Counted from the stretch's first letter, positions 12,172 to 22,619 are shown. The stretch is DNA of 64,000 nt from Rhizopus sp. PT2906 (GCA_025529335.1 JAMYHX010000072.1:54346-118345); one strand, 5' to 3'. Notes: generated by a model from the sequence alone, not told the origin. Program-made: numbers and translations.

Positions 12172-13455
12172 ATGGCAAATGATATAGATACTCTTGTCAG
12201 CATGGGATTTTCCCTTGCAAAAGTGTAAGTAACTATAACAACATTATACGTGGCTCATTCTTGTCATAGAAAAAAGGCATGGAAAGCAACGAATGGTGCT
12301 GGTCTGCAACCTGCAATGGATTGGTATGTAGCCATTTTAGTCATGTCGACATAATATTTATTTCTCTCTTTTAGGATGCTGGAACATCCAGAAGTTTCTG
12401 ATGAACCCGAAGAAGAAGAAGAACAACCCAAAGAACTAGGTTCTGAACCAGTTCAAAAAGAGGAAGGCGAAATACAACAAGGAGAACAAACTGCTTCTAG
12501 TTTGATTTGTAATGATTGCCAAAAATTATTCCGTGATGGTAAAATGATGAGCTCAAAACAAACATAAAAATTCATTTTTTTTTTTTCATAGCAACTGGAG
12601 CAGAAAGACATGCTGCGAGAACAGGACATCAAAATTTTGCTGAAAGTACAGAGGTTATAAAACCCTTAACTGAAGAAGAGAAGAAACAAAAGTTGGCCGA
12701 ACTTCGATCTCGTATGGCTGAAAAACGCGCTATACGTGAAGCTCAGGAGGCAGCCGAACGTAGAGAAGCTGAAAGGATTCGAAGAAAAGCAGGAAAGGAA
12801 ATATCAGCTGCGAAGGAAGAGTTACAGGCCAAGGAGATTAAACAGGCCTTTGAAATGAAGAAAAAGGAGAAAGAATTAGATCGTATTGCAAAGGCAAAGG
12901 TGAAGGCACAGATTGAGGCAGATAAAAGGGAGCGTGCAGCAAAGGTAATAGAAAAAACAAATGAGTATTAAACTTGACTAGACGATTATTTATCTTAGAG
13001 AGAAGCAGCAAAGCAATCTCAAGCAGAATCAGCACCAGCACCAGCTGCAACATCAACATCTCAGCCAGCTGTTAAAAAGGAATATAATGATGCTCGACTT
13101 CAAGTAAAGAAAAAAAAAGAATACATAATATATTGTCTGTTCTCATTTGGCTTTCTCTCTCTCTCTCTCTCTTCTTGATAGATTCGCATACCTGGAATGA
13201 GCCCTGTTACAAACACCTTTAGCGCTACGTCAACCCTATCTGAAGTTTATAGCTTTTTACAATCGCAAGGATGCACCAATCCATTTACTCTTTCAACTAC
13301 ATTCCCCAGAAAAACCTTTGGAGAAGAGGATAAAGAAAAGACGTTGAAGGAACTTAGTAAGTTACATAATGTATTGTACTAAGTGATAACTAAATTAACA
13401 TGCGTGTATTTAAGATTTAGTTCCTTCTGCTGCTCTGATCTTAGCATTCATTTAG
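12172..13455 (+). CDS. UBA-C2H2-UBX protein (UBXN1/SAKS1-like p97 cofactor)
   Basis: Seven exons (12172-12224, 12270-12323, 12375-12538, 12592-12944, 12999-13103, 13182-13356, 13415-13455) encode 314 residues. Order of parts: a UBA domain (DTLVSMGFSLAKVKKAWKAT), an acidic linker, a C2H2-type zinc finger (CNDCQKLFRDG...RHAARTGHQNF), a long charged coiled coil (about residues 115-230), and a C-terminal UBX domain starting KKEYNDARLQIRIPGM and ending LVPSAALIL. UBA binds ubiquitin and UBX binds the N-domain of the p97/Cdc48 ATPase, so this is an adaptor bringing ubiquitylated clients to Cdc48. The seven exons fit in frame; the last exon supplies the UBX strand that the sixth lacks. A CT microsatellite precedes the acceptor of exon six. 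Confidence 0.88.
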
Positions 13456-13824
13456 GTCCTTTTTTTTTTTTGCATAATAAATAACCGCTTATGATGATAT
13501 AATACATAAGCTATTACTTTCAGCTAAAGAAAAGAGTAACCCCTCATTGAATAAATCTCATAATCTCATGTTTTGTCTTTTCAGTATGTATGAATGTATA
13601 TGTGGCATTTGTGGCCTCTCCCTCTTTGTAAGTTCAAACTGGACCTGACAAAAAAAAAAAAGAGAAGGATAATACGGCATGGATGCTCAAGTGATTCATT
13701 GGCCCAAATTGAACAAAAGCTAAATGTGACTGCCTAGATGAATTACGTATACCTTAGGCTGGACAGACTAACGTGTCTATGGACAGCAATTAAAGTCTCT
13801 CTTTTTTTTTTTTATTAATATAAA

Positions 13825-14927
13825 ATGACAATCAACATTGGTTTAAAGAAAGGCGGTTTTAACTTTGATAATTGTGGAAGGTTAGTTCAAAGATTGAAAC
13901 ACGCGTGCTGTGAACATGCACACGCATGTCCATTATTCATGTCCTAACACACGTTTAAAAAAAGAAATGCAGCATTGGAAGCTAAGGGTGCTAAACCACC
14001 AAAGGCAACAAGCACAGGTACCACTATTGTTGGTCTCATTTATAAAGTAAATGCATCATTTTTTGTTTCGAGACAAAACATGTTAACAGCCCTTTCTAGG
14101 ATGGTGTTTGCTTAGGTGCTGATACAAGAGCAACTGAGGGACCTATTGTCGCTGATAAAAACTGTGAAAAGATCCACTACATTGCTCCCAACATGTAAAA
14201 ACATGATCAAGTTCTATGATGAAGATATTAACTGCTTTTTCATAGCTACTGTTGTGGTGCTGGTACAGCTGCCGATACTGAATTCACAACCAACTTGATC
14301 AGCTCTCAAATGGAATTGCATTCTTTAGCAACTGGAAGAAAGGCTAGAGTTGTTACAGCCATGACATTATTAAAGCAAATGCTATACAAGTAAAGCGTGT
14401 GCATATATCGCATGAATCATGACTAATTCTTTTATATAAAGATATCAAGGCCATATTGGTGCAGCTCTTGTTCTCGGAGGCTATGATGTTACAGGCCCTC
14501 AACTTTTTACAGTATATCCTCATGGTAGTACTGACAGCTTACCATATGTCACCATGGGCTCAGGTTCATTAGCTGCTATGAGTGTATTCGAAAGTAAATG
14601 GAAGCCTGATATGACTGTAGGTGGTGATGATATCATACATAGAGTAAACTGACAATGCTTGGGTTTTAGCGAGAGGAAGCCATTGATCTTGTCAGAGAGG
14701 CTATTGAAGCTGGTATTTTTAATGATTTAGGATCCGGTTCTAATGTGGATGTCTGTGTGATCACAAAGGATTCAACTGAATACCTTCGAAACCATGTTAG
14801 ACCCAATGAAAGAGGAGTCAAGGAACAAAGCTATAGATATCCTAGAGGAACAACGGCTATTTTAAAGGAATCTATTACTAAATATGTAACTGTGTCAGAA
14901 GGTGATTCTATGGACTTGACTATGTAA
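13825..14927 (+). CDS. PUP1: 20S proteasome subunit beta-2 (PUP1/PSMB7 type)
   Basis: Six exons (13825-13880, 13965-14046, 14100-14194, 14246-14389, 14442-14616, 14670-14927) encode 269 residues. A propeptide of about 37 residues precedes the mature N-terminus in KATSTG/TTIVGL, whose first Thr is the catalytic nucleophile. Downstream are GVCLGADTRATEGPIVADKN (with the catalytic Asp region and Lys), YCCGAGTAADTE, GSGSLAAM and the typical C-terminal extension of beta-2 that wraps around beta-3. Beta-2 provides the trypsin-like activity of the 20S core. Length and motifs match fungal Pup1 closely. The gene lies 369 bp downstream of the UBX gene, both on the plus strand. Confidence 0.92.
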
Positions 14928-14992
14928 TAAAGCATAAAGATATCATAACTAAAATTAGCAGACGCTTTTTTTTTGTTTATTTTCTCCGAGTT

Positions 14993-16046
14993 TATATACA
15001 CTCTTTCCGGAAAGTAAATTCGTTATGGTGGAAAATCAATTCGCCTGGGTAGAGAACAAAATTCGGGTTGTATGAAATATGAATTCGCCATGGCTGACAA
15101 AGCATTTTGAATGATGAGAGAAAAAAGAGAGAAACCCATTTTGGTGCATCTGGTACACCCCATTTTGATGCCAATTCGATGCACCCGTTTTTGCGAATCT
15201 GGCGACTCCGGGGGTTTTTTTTTCTTTTTTTTTTTTGTGGTCACAACGTCCTTCAGAGCGCTTGACCATTACGACACTTGTCCAAGCATTTATGAGAATG
15301 GCTAACAATGCCTTCAAAGTCACTTAACCGCAAACTATTAGATGCTTCACTGATCCATGTCATCAACATTTCCTTCTCAAGGAACTTGTTACGTTTCACT
15401 TTACTTTTGACCACTGACCAGAATTGCTCAATTGGGTTGAGTTCAGATAAATATGAAGGCAAGTAAACACAGTGGTAGCCACGAGATTCGATGTATTTGG
15501 CAATGTTCTCTGATGTAGGATAGAAGCATTGTCCATCACAAGGTAATGGACCTTTCATGTGCGGATACTGGCCCATTTCATCCATTGTGGCCTTCAGGAA
15601 GCTAACGTAGTGCCCTGTCACTGTTCCTTTACTCGCATGCCCAACGCTATCCCCTCGTTTTCTCTTTTTATTGGATGGAGGCTGAGGGAAGTCTAAGGCT
15701 GCATTTGATTAAACCTTCAGCAAAAATCGCGCCTAAAATGGTTGTTGTTGTTGTTGTTGTTGTTCAGGTCTGCCATACTCATCGACGACAGAACCTTTTT
15801 TTCCATTTTCAAATGAGAATTGAATGTTCATTGTCTATAATCTCTGGTGTAATATGAAAAAGAAACGAAACAAAAGATAGGTATTTGGATATGCTCTTAT
15901 ATAATCAACAGATGTCAAGACTTGTGCAACAGAATATACTTAGCAACAGAACAAATGATTTGTCAGCCATGGCGAATTCATATTTCATACAACCCGAATT
16001 TTGTTCTCTACCCAGGCGAATTTACTTTCCGGAAAGAGTGTATATA
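14993..16046. mobile_element. decayed IS630/Tc1-like transposon with long inverted ends
   Basis: The two ends are inverted copies. The left begins TATACACTCTTTCCGGAAAG at about 14995 and runs on to about 15100; the right is its reverse complement at about 15961-16046. They match over about 85 bp, including a stretch containing AGAACAAAATTCGGGTTGTA. The left end has 21 extra bases (15022-15042) that the right end lacks. Both outer borders are TA-rich, as expected for elements that target TA. Inside is the 3' half of a transposase on the minus strand (15253-15708). The element is too short to hold a complete transposase, so it is an internally deleted, non-autonomous copy. Its right end lies 110 bp before the next gene's ATG. 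Confidence 0.85.
15253..15708 (-). pseudogene. C-terminal half of DDE transposase (IS630/Tc1 type)
   Basis: An open minus-strand stretch reads KRGDSVGHASKGTVTGHYVS, then ATMDEMGQYPHMKG, CVYLPSYLSELNPIEQFWSV and a Lys-rich tail. The L-x-E/D-LNPIEQFW block is the conserved third catalytic region of DDE_3-type transposases. The N-terminal helix-turn-helix and first catalytic Asp are missing, and the frame is closed by a stop upstream at 15709-15711. A (GTT)n run lies just beyond. It lies inside the inverted ends described for 14993-16046. Confidence 0.8.
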
Positions 16047-16156
16047 TTTTCTATATATTTTCTATATATTTTTTTTTCTGCCTTTTTTATACATATAAAT
16101 CTCTCTCTCTTTTTCTCTCTTTTTTTTTCTTTTTCTCTCATAAATAAATTCTTTAA

Positions 16157-16495
16157 ATGTCTTCTAAACATAAAAGTAAAGGCAGCAACAGCTCAAATGA
16201 CCCATTACCATCCTTATGCTTAACAATATCCAGTGTGAATTCATCTACAAAATCACTTTCATTAAAGCACAGTAATCAATCGGAACCGATATTGGTTACA
16301 CACAGACCCAGTTACATTCCTATGGCAACAGACAATACTCAAAAACAACCTAGACGATGGGATGAATCTCAGTTGGCATTAGAATTGGCAGAGGATGATT
16401 TGACTAAAAGCAAGATACCAAAAGATAATCATAGACGGTTTAAAAGTAAAATTTTTACTTCATTCAGAAAATTACAGCGCAGACTTTTGAGTTAA
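16157..16495 (+). CDS. small basic hypothetical protein
   Basis: A single-exon frame of 112 residues starting ATGTCTTCTAAACAT after a CT-rich leader like those of neighbouring genes. The protein is Ser/Lys-rich with a basic C-terminus (RRFKSKIFTSFRKLQRRLLS) that could form an amphipathic helix. There is no signal peptide or known domain. Its leader begins inside or just beyond the right inverted end of the dead transposon, so its promoter may partly be transposon-derived. I do not recognise a function, and it may be a recently arisen or non-coding frame. Confidence 0.45.
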   Translation: MSSKHKSKGSNSSNDPLPSLCLTISSVNSSTKSLSLKHSNQSEPILVTHRPSYIPMATDNTQKQPRRWDESQLALELAEDDLTKSKIPKDNHRRFKSKIFTSFRKLQRRLLS

Positions 16496-16626
16496 AGAAA
16501 GAAAAAAAAAGTCCATTTTTATTCTTTTGTGTGTACAGTGTTCATTTTAAATTGTTGCAATTAAAAAAAAATTGTTCATTTTTGGCTTGCATTCTAAACC
16601 GTTGATTTTATATATGCGTAATGAAT

Positions 16627-17421
16627 TTATTTAATAGTACATAGTTTATCATAAACAACATTAGGACTAGAAGATGCTTTATTCCAGTCCTTATTAGCAA
16701 TAAGCGTCCAAAGTTGGGTATTAGGCACAACTTGGATCATTTCTTCTTTCGCGTTGAAGTATTGATATGAGCTTGTTCTAAATGCATTCTCATCAAAGGC
16801 ATCAAGACCTTCAAGCACAGGGTTTCCGTCCTTTGAGTCTATAAACATAGAGTGCTTGGCCCATGCAGGGAATATCTTGGGATGATCCATGTTTTGTCCA
16901 CCAGCCGCAATGTTAGATTCATTGGACGTGGTCATCTCATTCCAGTCATAATACTTGTATCCACCATGACCAGAGAGATAAGCACCCTTTCTTGACCAGC
17001 TATTACCGCCTTTTGCATAAACAACAATGACCTGCTCCCAATCGTAACCATGACCATATATGCCACTAGGACTGAACCCATCCTTTTTCCAGAATAGGTT
17101 GTATGCAACCCTTATCTCTGTATCTGTGCACTTTTTAGCGTTCCAGTACACTGGGAAACGCGAGCCTGCAGGGGGGCATCCACCTTGGCCAGCAACAGGG
17201 AAGTTCTTGAGGTCTGCGCTTGGAACAACAGCACCGTTCTCGACACATGCAGAGGGCCAACACATGTCGTGGTTGAGAGCTCTTGAAAGCTGCCAGTAGG
17301 GACGAGCGCCTAATGCAAAGCTCGTGAAATCAGTCGATTGACTATCGGGAATTGGAGTATTGGCAACGCATAAGTTGGCAAAGAGGAAAAGAGCTGCTAT
17401 ACTTCGAATCATATTTAGCAC
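16627..17421 (-). CDS. secreted NPP1/NLP-family protein
   Basis: A single exon of 264 residues. A signal peptide (ending FLFANLCVA) is followed by an NPP1 domain over almost the whole remainder. It has paired cysteines (MCWPSACVENG), FPVYWNAKKC, VAYNLFWKKDGF, and the central loop at about residues 120-130, which reads YGHGYDWEQVIVVY. Proteins of this family are secreted; some members damage plant membranes and others do not. The loop heptapeptide here differs from the usual family form at two positions, which argues against assuming cytolytic activity. The start at 17421 or three codons later are both possible; the second gives a typical signal peptide. The gene is AT-rich like its neighbours and shows no sign of recent transfer. 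Confidence 0.85.
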   Translation of the reverse strand: MLNMIRSIAALFLFANLCVANTPIPDSQSTDFTSFALGARPYWQLSRALNHDMCWPSACVENGAVVPSADLKNFPVAGQGGCPPAGSRFPVYWNAKKCTDTEIRVAYNLFWKKDGFSPSGIYGHGYDWEQVIVVYAKGGNSWSRKGAYLSGHGGYKYYDWNEMTTSNESNIAAGGQNMDHPKIFPAWAKHSMFIDSKDGNPVLEGLDAFDENAFRTSSYQYFNAKEEMIQVVPNTQLWTLIANKDWNKASSSPNVVYDKLCTIK

Positions 17422-18190
17422 ACAAGCTGCTTTAGATACTTTTTGATGAGAGGGTATTTATATTGCTGCTTGTTGGCTCGTAATACCTTTTAATTCATTA
17501 ATTGTCGTGCGACGAAATCGTTGTATACCTGAACCGTGTAACTATAGAAACTACAGAGTATTTGATTTTGAAACAATGTTTCATAGAAAGATGTCAAATC
17601 TCTTGTATAATTTGACACTAGTACTGTTATAGATATGTAGCAAGTGATTCAGTACTTGAGTGTACTTACGGACTCTTTCCCCTGGGTATGTGACAGATAT
17701 CTTGTTACACCAGGTAAGGCTCAATGTTTGACTTTCTCTCTCTCTCTCTCTTTTTGTTGTTGCACGTTCTTGTTATGCTGTATCTTGGCTCTGCGTTTGA
17801 CCAATAGCCAGTTGCATTTCGATCATAATCCCATAAAAAACTTCCTTATTTCCGTGTGCGTATCTGATGTTCTATTTTATTTAGCGTGCAAGTGTAGATG
17901 AAACACATAGAGCATGCTCTATGTGTATTGTTTGCTTTTTGAGCCCATATGAAGCATATCTCAATACTTGATTATACCCAAAATTAAAATGTTCTTATCC
18001 TTTAACTACTTGAGTTTGCTTCTAAATCGTCATGTAGATCTTTCATCGTATTGTTATTAACCATTAGATATATCCATGAATTGACTTTTTATTACAGAGA
18101 TATCCAGGCCCATACGACTTGCTATATATTCAAATTTATTTATTGAATTTTGTTGTCCGCTCATTTACACCTTTCTTTTTTGTATAAACC
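17422..18190. other. intergenic stretch with a 24-bp perfect palindrome
   Basis: This is the divergent promoter region between the NPP1-like gene and the ArfGAP gene. It contains a CT microsatellite (about 17735-17755) and a perfect 24-bp palindrome at 17903-17926 with half-site ACACATAGAGCA. No gene was recognised in it. Confidence 0.6.
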
Positions 18191-19406
18191 ATGTCCACTC
18201 GCTATGCAAGAACTGCTGACAGAGCAACGAACGAAAAGAATGCGAAAATACTAAAAGCTCTACTCCAACAAACACCTAATAAATACTGTGCTGACTGCAA
18301 AAAGAAAGGTACCTTCACATTGTAGAATATGTTCAAGATTAACTTTATAAAGCAGATGCTCGATGGGCCTCTTGGAATCTTGGCATTTTCATCTGTATTC
18401 GCTGTTCAGGCATTCACCGTTCGTTAGGTGTTCATATCAGTAAAGGTATGATTCATTGATATAAAACGACAGTACGGATGATAATCAAGTTTCTTTTTTA
18501 AAGTAAAATCTGTGGATTTGGATACTTGGGTACCAGAGCAAGTCGAAAATATGATTCGATGGGGGAACGAACGAGCAAACAAGTAAGCAAATAAAAGAAA
18601 AGTGAAATAGCAATATGAACAATAATATATGTATAGGTATTGGGAGGCCAATTTAGGTGATAGGAAACCAACAGAGAGCAATATGGAAATGTGGATCCGT
18701 GCAAAATATGAGCAAAAGAGATGGGCAATGAAGGGCCCTATTCCTGACCCTAGCACATTAGGCGATAGTAAGAGTGTACAAAATCAGGAAGAGGTAATAT
18801 ATAAAGCAATCATTACCCTTGTTTGACTTAACATCTCAATGCTTGTATCAGCCTTCACAACCTCCCGTGAAGCAGACAGTCGTAGAACAGCCAAAGACGA
18901 AACAATCTGAATTTGCAAACCTGGACGCATTCTTAGGTTCACCTTCTTCTTCTCCTGCCTCTACTCATCAAACTACAACTACATCCGCTTCTCAGCTACA
19001 AGGTGCAGATTTTTTCTTTGGAACAAGTACATCACCACCATCACAACAACAGCAACAACAGCAACAACAGCCACAGCAACAACAACACAATGATATAAAA
19101 TCTTCAATTCTATCTTTATATAATACCATGCCTGCCGCTCAACCTCCAATGATGCAACAACAACAACAACAACAGTTTATGGCTGGTAATGTCCAAAATC
19201 AGCTATCTGGTTTAAACTTTGGTTACCAACAACAACCAATGAACAATAACGTATGGGGATCGTTTGCCACTGCGTCTCCAATGCAACCTCAACAGCAACA
19301 ACAACACAGTCTTCCTCAAGGAAGCCAGTTCTTTACATCCAGCAGTAAAAATAATAGCCATAATGCAAGCACTAATAACGTGCCAAAAGAACCTAAAAAA
19401 GAGTAA
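18191..19406 (+). CDS. ArfGAP with Gln-rich tail (AGE2/SMAP type)
   Basis: Five exons (18191-18308, 18356-18445, 18504-18582, 18637-18793, 18852-19406) give 332 residues. The N-terminal ArfGAP domain has the zinc finger CADC-x16-CIRC (CADCKKKDARWASWNLGIFI), followed by GIHRSLGVHIS with the arginine finger, VKSVDLDTW and the helix around RANKYWEANL. The family stimulates GTP hydrolysis on Arf GTPases and acts in vesicle traffic between Golgi, endosomes and plasma membrane. The C-terminal half is low-complexity with several poly-Gln tracts and short LxxF-like pieces that could bind clathrin adaptors. Length and architecture resemble yeast Age2 and animal SMAP proteins. It is convergent with the left ene-reductase copy. 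Confidence 0.88.
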
Positions 19407-19591
19407 GATATATTCGTCAAGTGAAAAACATAGTATCTCACTTTTTCATATAGTGTTTTTGCAGACCTTTTAGGTTAGATAAAAAAAAAGGGGGGGAATA
19501 CATATAAAGAAATTCTAGATTATTATTATTCTCAATAAACTTTTCTTTATTTACTTTCTATATAACAATTGCACAATTAATCTACAATTAT

Positions 19592-21214
19592 TCTAGTTTA
19601 TAATTCACGTTGAGCGCGTTCGTATTGGTTGATCCAAGTAGTCTTCACACCAAGTTCACGAGCAGCTCGGTTTACCCAAGCTGTATCACGAAGGTGCTCA
19701 CGACCGACCAAGATATAATCAGCCTTGTCTTCTTGTAAAATAGCTTCAGCGTCCTTGGGTTCAGTGATTTTACCGACAGCACCAACAGCGATACCAGTAG
19801 CACGCTTAATGGCTTCAGCAAAGGGGACTTGATAAAGAGCGTTACGGGGGTATTCAGCATCAGGACGGTTTCCACCAGCGGAGACATCAATAACATCAAC
19901 ACCGATATCCTTCAATGCTTTGACGTATTCAATGGATTGATGGAGGTCCCAACCATCTTCATCATGGGCTTCAGGGTCCAATGACTTAAAGTCAGTAGCA
20001 GAGATACGAACCCAGAGGGGCTTATGTTCTGGCCAGACCTTACGAACAGCTTCGATGACTTCAAGAGGGTAGCGCATACGGTTTTCCAAGGAGCCACCGT
20101 AGATATCAGTACGTTTGTTTGAGTAACCAGACAAGAAGTTGTGCAACAAGTAGCCATGAGCGTCGTGAATTTCAAGTACCTCAATACCAGCCTTGTCAGC
20201 ACGAATAGCGGCATCGACCCATTTCTGTTTGATCTCTTGCATCTCGGGGATGGTCAAGGCATGAGGCTTACCGTGATGCTCATCGAAGGGGACATCAGAG
20301 GGACCGACGACATCGTTTGGCCATCCGCCTTCTGATTCAGGTACCAGCTTGTAACCATGCCATAGAGAAGACATGTTGGCCTTGCGACCTGCATGTGCGA
20401 TTTGGATAGAAGGAACGGATCCTTGAGACTTGATAACATCAACAATGCGCTTAAGAGGAGCGATATGGTCGTCGGACCATAAACCGGCGTCATGAGGAGA
20501 GATACGACCACGAGGTTCAACAGCAGTAGCTTCAATAATGATCATACCTGGACCTCTGATAGCATAGGAGCCATAGTGAGCCACGTGGAAATCGTTAAAG
20601 AAACCATCTTTGGCACTGTACATACACATGGGAGGAACGACGATACGGTTATGATAGGTGACAGATTTGTCTTTGATGGGACTAAACAGCTTGGGTCTTT
20701 GCCCATCCTTGGCTTTACCATTGTGAGGGTTAGTAGCGTAAGGTTCGACGACAATAGAAGGCATGTTTTATATATAAATATATATGTATATAGCGTATAC
20801 AATAAATTAAATAATTCAGAGAGAAAGAACGTCCCTTCCTTTTTATACTTTGTTTGCTGTGACAATTTTTTTGAAGAAATTAATAATCAAGGGCAGCTTT
20901 GCTCTTATCGGTTTTTGTGACAGTTCTTTAAAGAAGTATTTGTAATAGCAAACTGATCCTAAATCATAATGATCTGTTACTTCTTTATGCTTCTCACCCT
21001 CCCCTCATTGTTCTTTATTACTGCCTTTCTCTTTATTCCCTTGTCAGATCGTTACATAAGCAATGACACTAAAAGGAAGGAAAGATTGATGATCGTTTTT
21101 CCAGAAATTTGGATAGAATGCTCACAAAATCTGGAACTCCGACGGGTAAAACTTAATCTAACGTAAAATATGATTGGACAAATGAAAGTATATCTTTTTA
21201 AATTATACGTCATT
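19592..21214. repeat. left arm of 1623-bp inverted duplication
   Basis: This segment matches the reverse complement of 26137-27759, base for base over almost its full length. It contains the complete ene-reductase gene and about 450 bp of its upstream region. Identity stops a few bases after the stop codon on the outer side (at CTAGA) and at AAATTATACGTCATT on the inner side. Differences were seen only near the inner end. Confidence 0.95.
19598..20764 (-). CDS. old yellow enzyme / NADPH dehydrogenase (YqjM-like), copy 1
   Basis: A single exon of 388 residues of the OYE family, the thermophilic-like YqjM/NamA branch. It is a TIM barrel that binds FMN. Visible sites are NRIVVPPMCMYSA with the active-site Cys, SIQIAHAGRKA, the substrate-binding His pair in EIHDAHGYLLHNFLSGYSN, RTDIYGGSLENRMRY, and the FMN-phosphate loop near IAVGAVGKI and YILVGREHLRD. 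Such enzymes reduce alpha,beta-unsaturated carbonyls with NADPH. The predicted protein is identical to copy 2 at 26587-27753. A TATA-like AT stretch (about 20770-20790) sits just upstream. It is convergent with the ArfGAP gene, with stops 192 bp apart. It carries no intron, unlike most neighbours. Confidence 0.93.
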   Translation of the reverse strand: MPSIVVEPYATNPHNGKAKDGQRPKLFSPIKDKSVTYHNRIVVPPMCMYSAKDGFFNDFHVAHYGSYAIRGPGMIIIEATAVEPRGRISPHDAGLWSDDHIAPLKRIVDVIKSQGSVPSIQIAHAGRKANMSSLWHGYKLVPESEGGWPNDVVGPSDVPFDEHHGKPHALTIPEMQEIKQKWVDAAIRADKAGIEVLEIHDAHGYLLHNFLSGYSNKRTDIYGGSLENRMRYPLEVIEAVRKVWPEHKPLWVRISATDFKSLDPEAHDEDGWDLHQSIEYVKALKDIGVDVIDVSAGGNRPDAEYPRNALYQVPFAEAIKRATGIAVGAVGKITEPKDAEAILQEDKADYILVGREHLRDTAWVNRAARELGVKTTWINQYERAQREL

Positions 21215-21283
21215 GATTCCTTTTTTTTATTACTTTAAGATGTGTTGAGAGTTAGTAAAATGTGCTTTGAACTAGAATTTACA

Positions 21284-21501
21284 TTAAAAAAATAAAATAT
21301 CATCACTACGATTATGCACGGTTACAAAACAAAGTGGAGATCTATAGTCCAATTAAATTCAGTAGCAATTTTATAAATCGCTTATATGAAGAATTATCTA
21401 ATACTCCAGGAATTGAAGGTATGCAATTCAGAGAAACAGATGGTTGGGTATATGTAAATACCATGAGTAAAGGGAAAAAACTTGAAATTATATTGTCATG
21501 A
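21284..21501 (+). pseudogene. unrecognised coding remnant
   Basis: An open plus-strand stretch reads YHHYDYARLQNKVEIYSPIK, then FSSNFINRLYEELSNTPGIE, then FRETDGWVYVNTMSKGKKLE and stops at a TGA. Residue use looks like real protein but the piece lacks a start and has no neighbour exon in frame. It lies within the block bracketed by near-identical TATACGTC(A/C)TT copies. I do not recognise the family. Confidence 0.3.
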
Positions 21502-21689
21502 AATTTAAATTGTTCTTTAATAAAAAAAAACTATACGTCCTTTATACATGATGACCTTGGAAGAAGTTATTGATTACCGAAAAGGAAATTTGGCTCTGGA
21601 TTCATTATACTGATAGTACTCTGTAATGTTATTTAGTGGGTAAGTTTCAAGCCTCCAGAAAGACAAGACGAACAAAAATGACAACTTAC

Positions 21690-22200
21690 TGAACGCACAG
21701 GCAAATTCCTAGTCGAGGAATCGTCAACTAATGAAAAAAGGGGTACCTACAGAAAATACTCGTAAGACGATAAAGAGTATTTTTTTTTCGAACTTGTATA
21801 AGAGAAGGGCATGAAAGTAGACCAAGTTGCAAGAAAATTAGACAATCCCACATGAACGGTACAAGGACGATATGATAGAGACCAGGATGACCCACAAGGC
21901 GTAATCTAACGAGGGAGCCATTAACAATAAGGTGGGAAGGTCAACAGTATTTGGCGAGGAATATGAAAGCGAAAAGACCGGACGCAGTTGATAAGAAGAG
22001 AAGGGCAATGCTCAAGGTATAGGCGATTCTTTCGCAGGCCATTGCTTAAGTTTGTATACGATACTATGAGTGTTTCAGACACCCTGCCTTTGACAGTCTG
22101 GATGTGGGAAGCAATCAAATTTACTCGTGGCCATTTGTTTGATTTGCAGTGGGGGGTATATCCCAAATATTTCATTCACTCGCTAAAAGCGCTAGTTCTT
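21690..22200 (+). pseudogene. decayed N-terminal part of IS630/Tc1-like transposase
   Basis: Plus-strand pieces in shifting frames include EKGMKVDQVARKLDNPT, then TVQGRYDRDQDDPQGVI after an in-frame stop. This resembles the helix-turn-helix recognition region of IS630/Tc1-type transposases (a resolvase-like 'VARKLDIP...TV' helix pair). Several stops and frame changes show that it is dead. No inverted ends were found around it. Confidence 0.45.
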
Positions 22201-22619
22201 TTGTAACAGAGTCAAATTGATGAGGGCAGACAGCAGAAATCAAAGAATAATGCGTTAAAAAAGGTTTCTTTTATTTTTTGAACTAAATTTGTACACTTGA
22301 GGAGGCATTGAATGAGTATGAAAATAGTCATATTAAGGAACAAAAAATCAAATGTGGGAGTAACAAAATGAAGTTTTTATTAAAGTAAGCAATAGTTTGA
22401 TTTCCAAGTCATTTTAGAAGCAAATGGAGGGAGGGCTTTGAATAAGTAGAGATTTTTCGTTTGATGGCCAAGTTTAGACAGCAAGCAGAGATTTCTTCTT
22501 TTTTTTTTCTTTCCATAAGTCCAGAAGGCCACATTATCGCTAGCTTTCAAACCTAAGATGACTAGAATCATAGACTGCATGCCAGAAGACTACACGGTGT
22601 AAACCTTCCATGAATAAAA

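Noticed and set aside
14992..15174. Short minus-strand frames over the transposon's left end
   Set aside because: They are translations of the inverted end itself and recur at the right end and at 60520-60711.
20492..20920. 142-codon frame opposite the ene-reductase start (also at 26431-26859)
   Set aside because: It is antisense to a clear enzyme gene and exists twice only because the region is duplicated.
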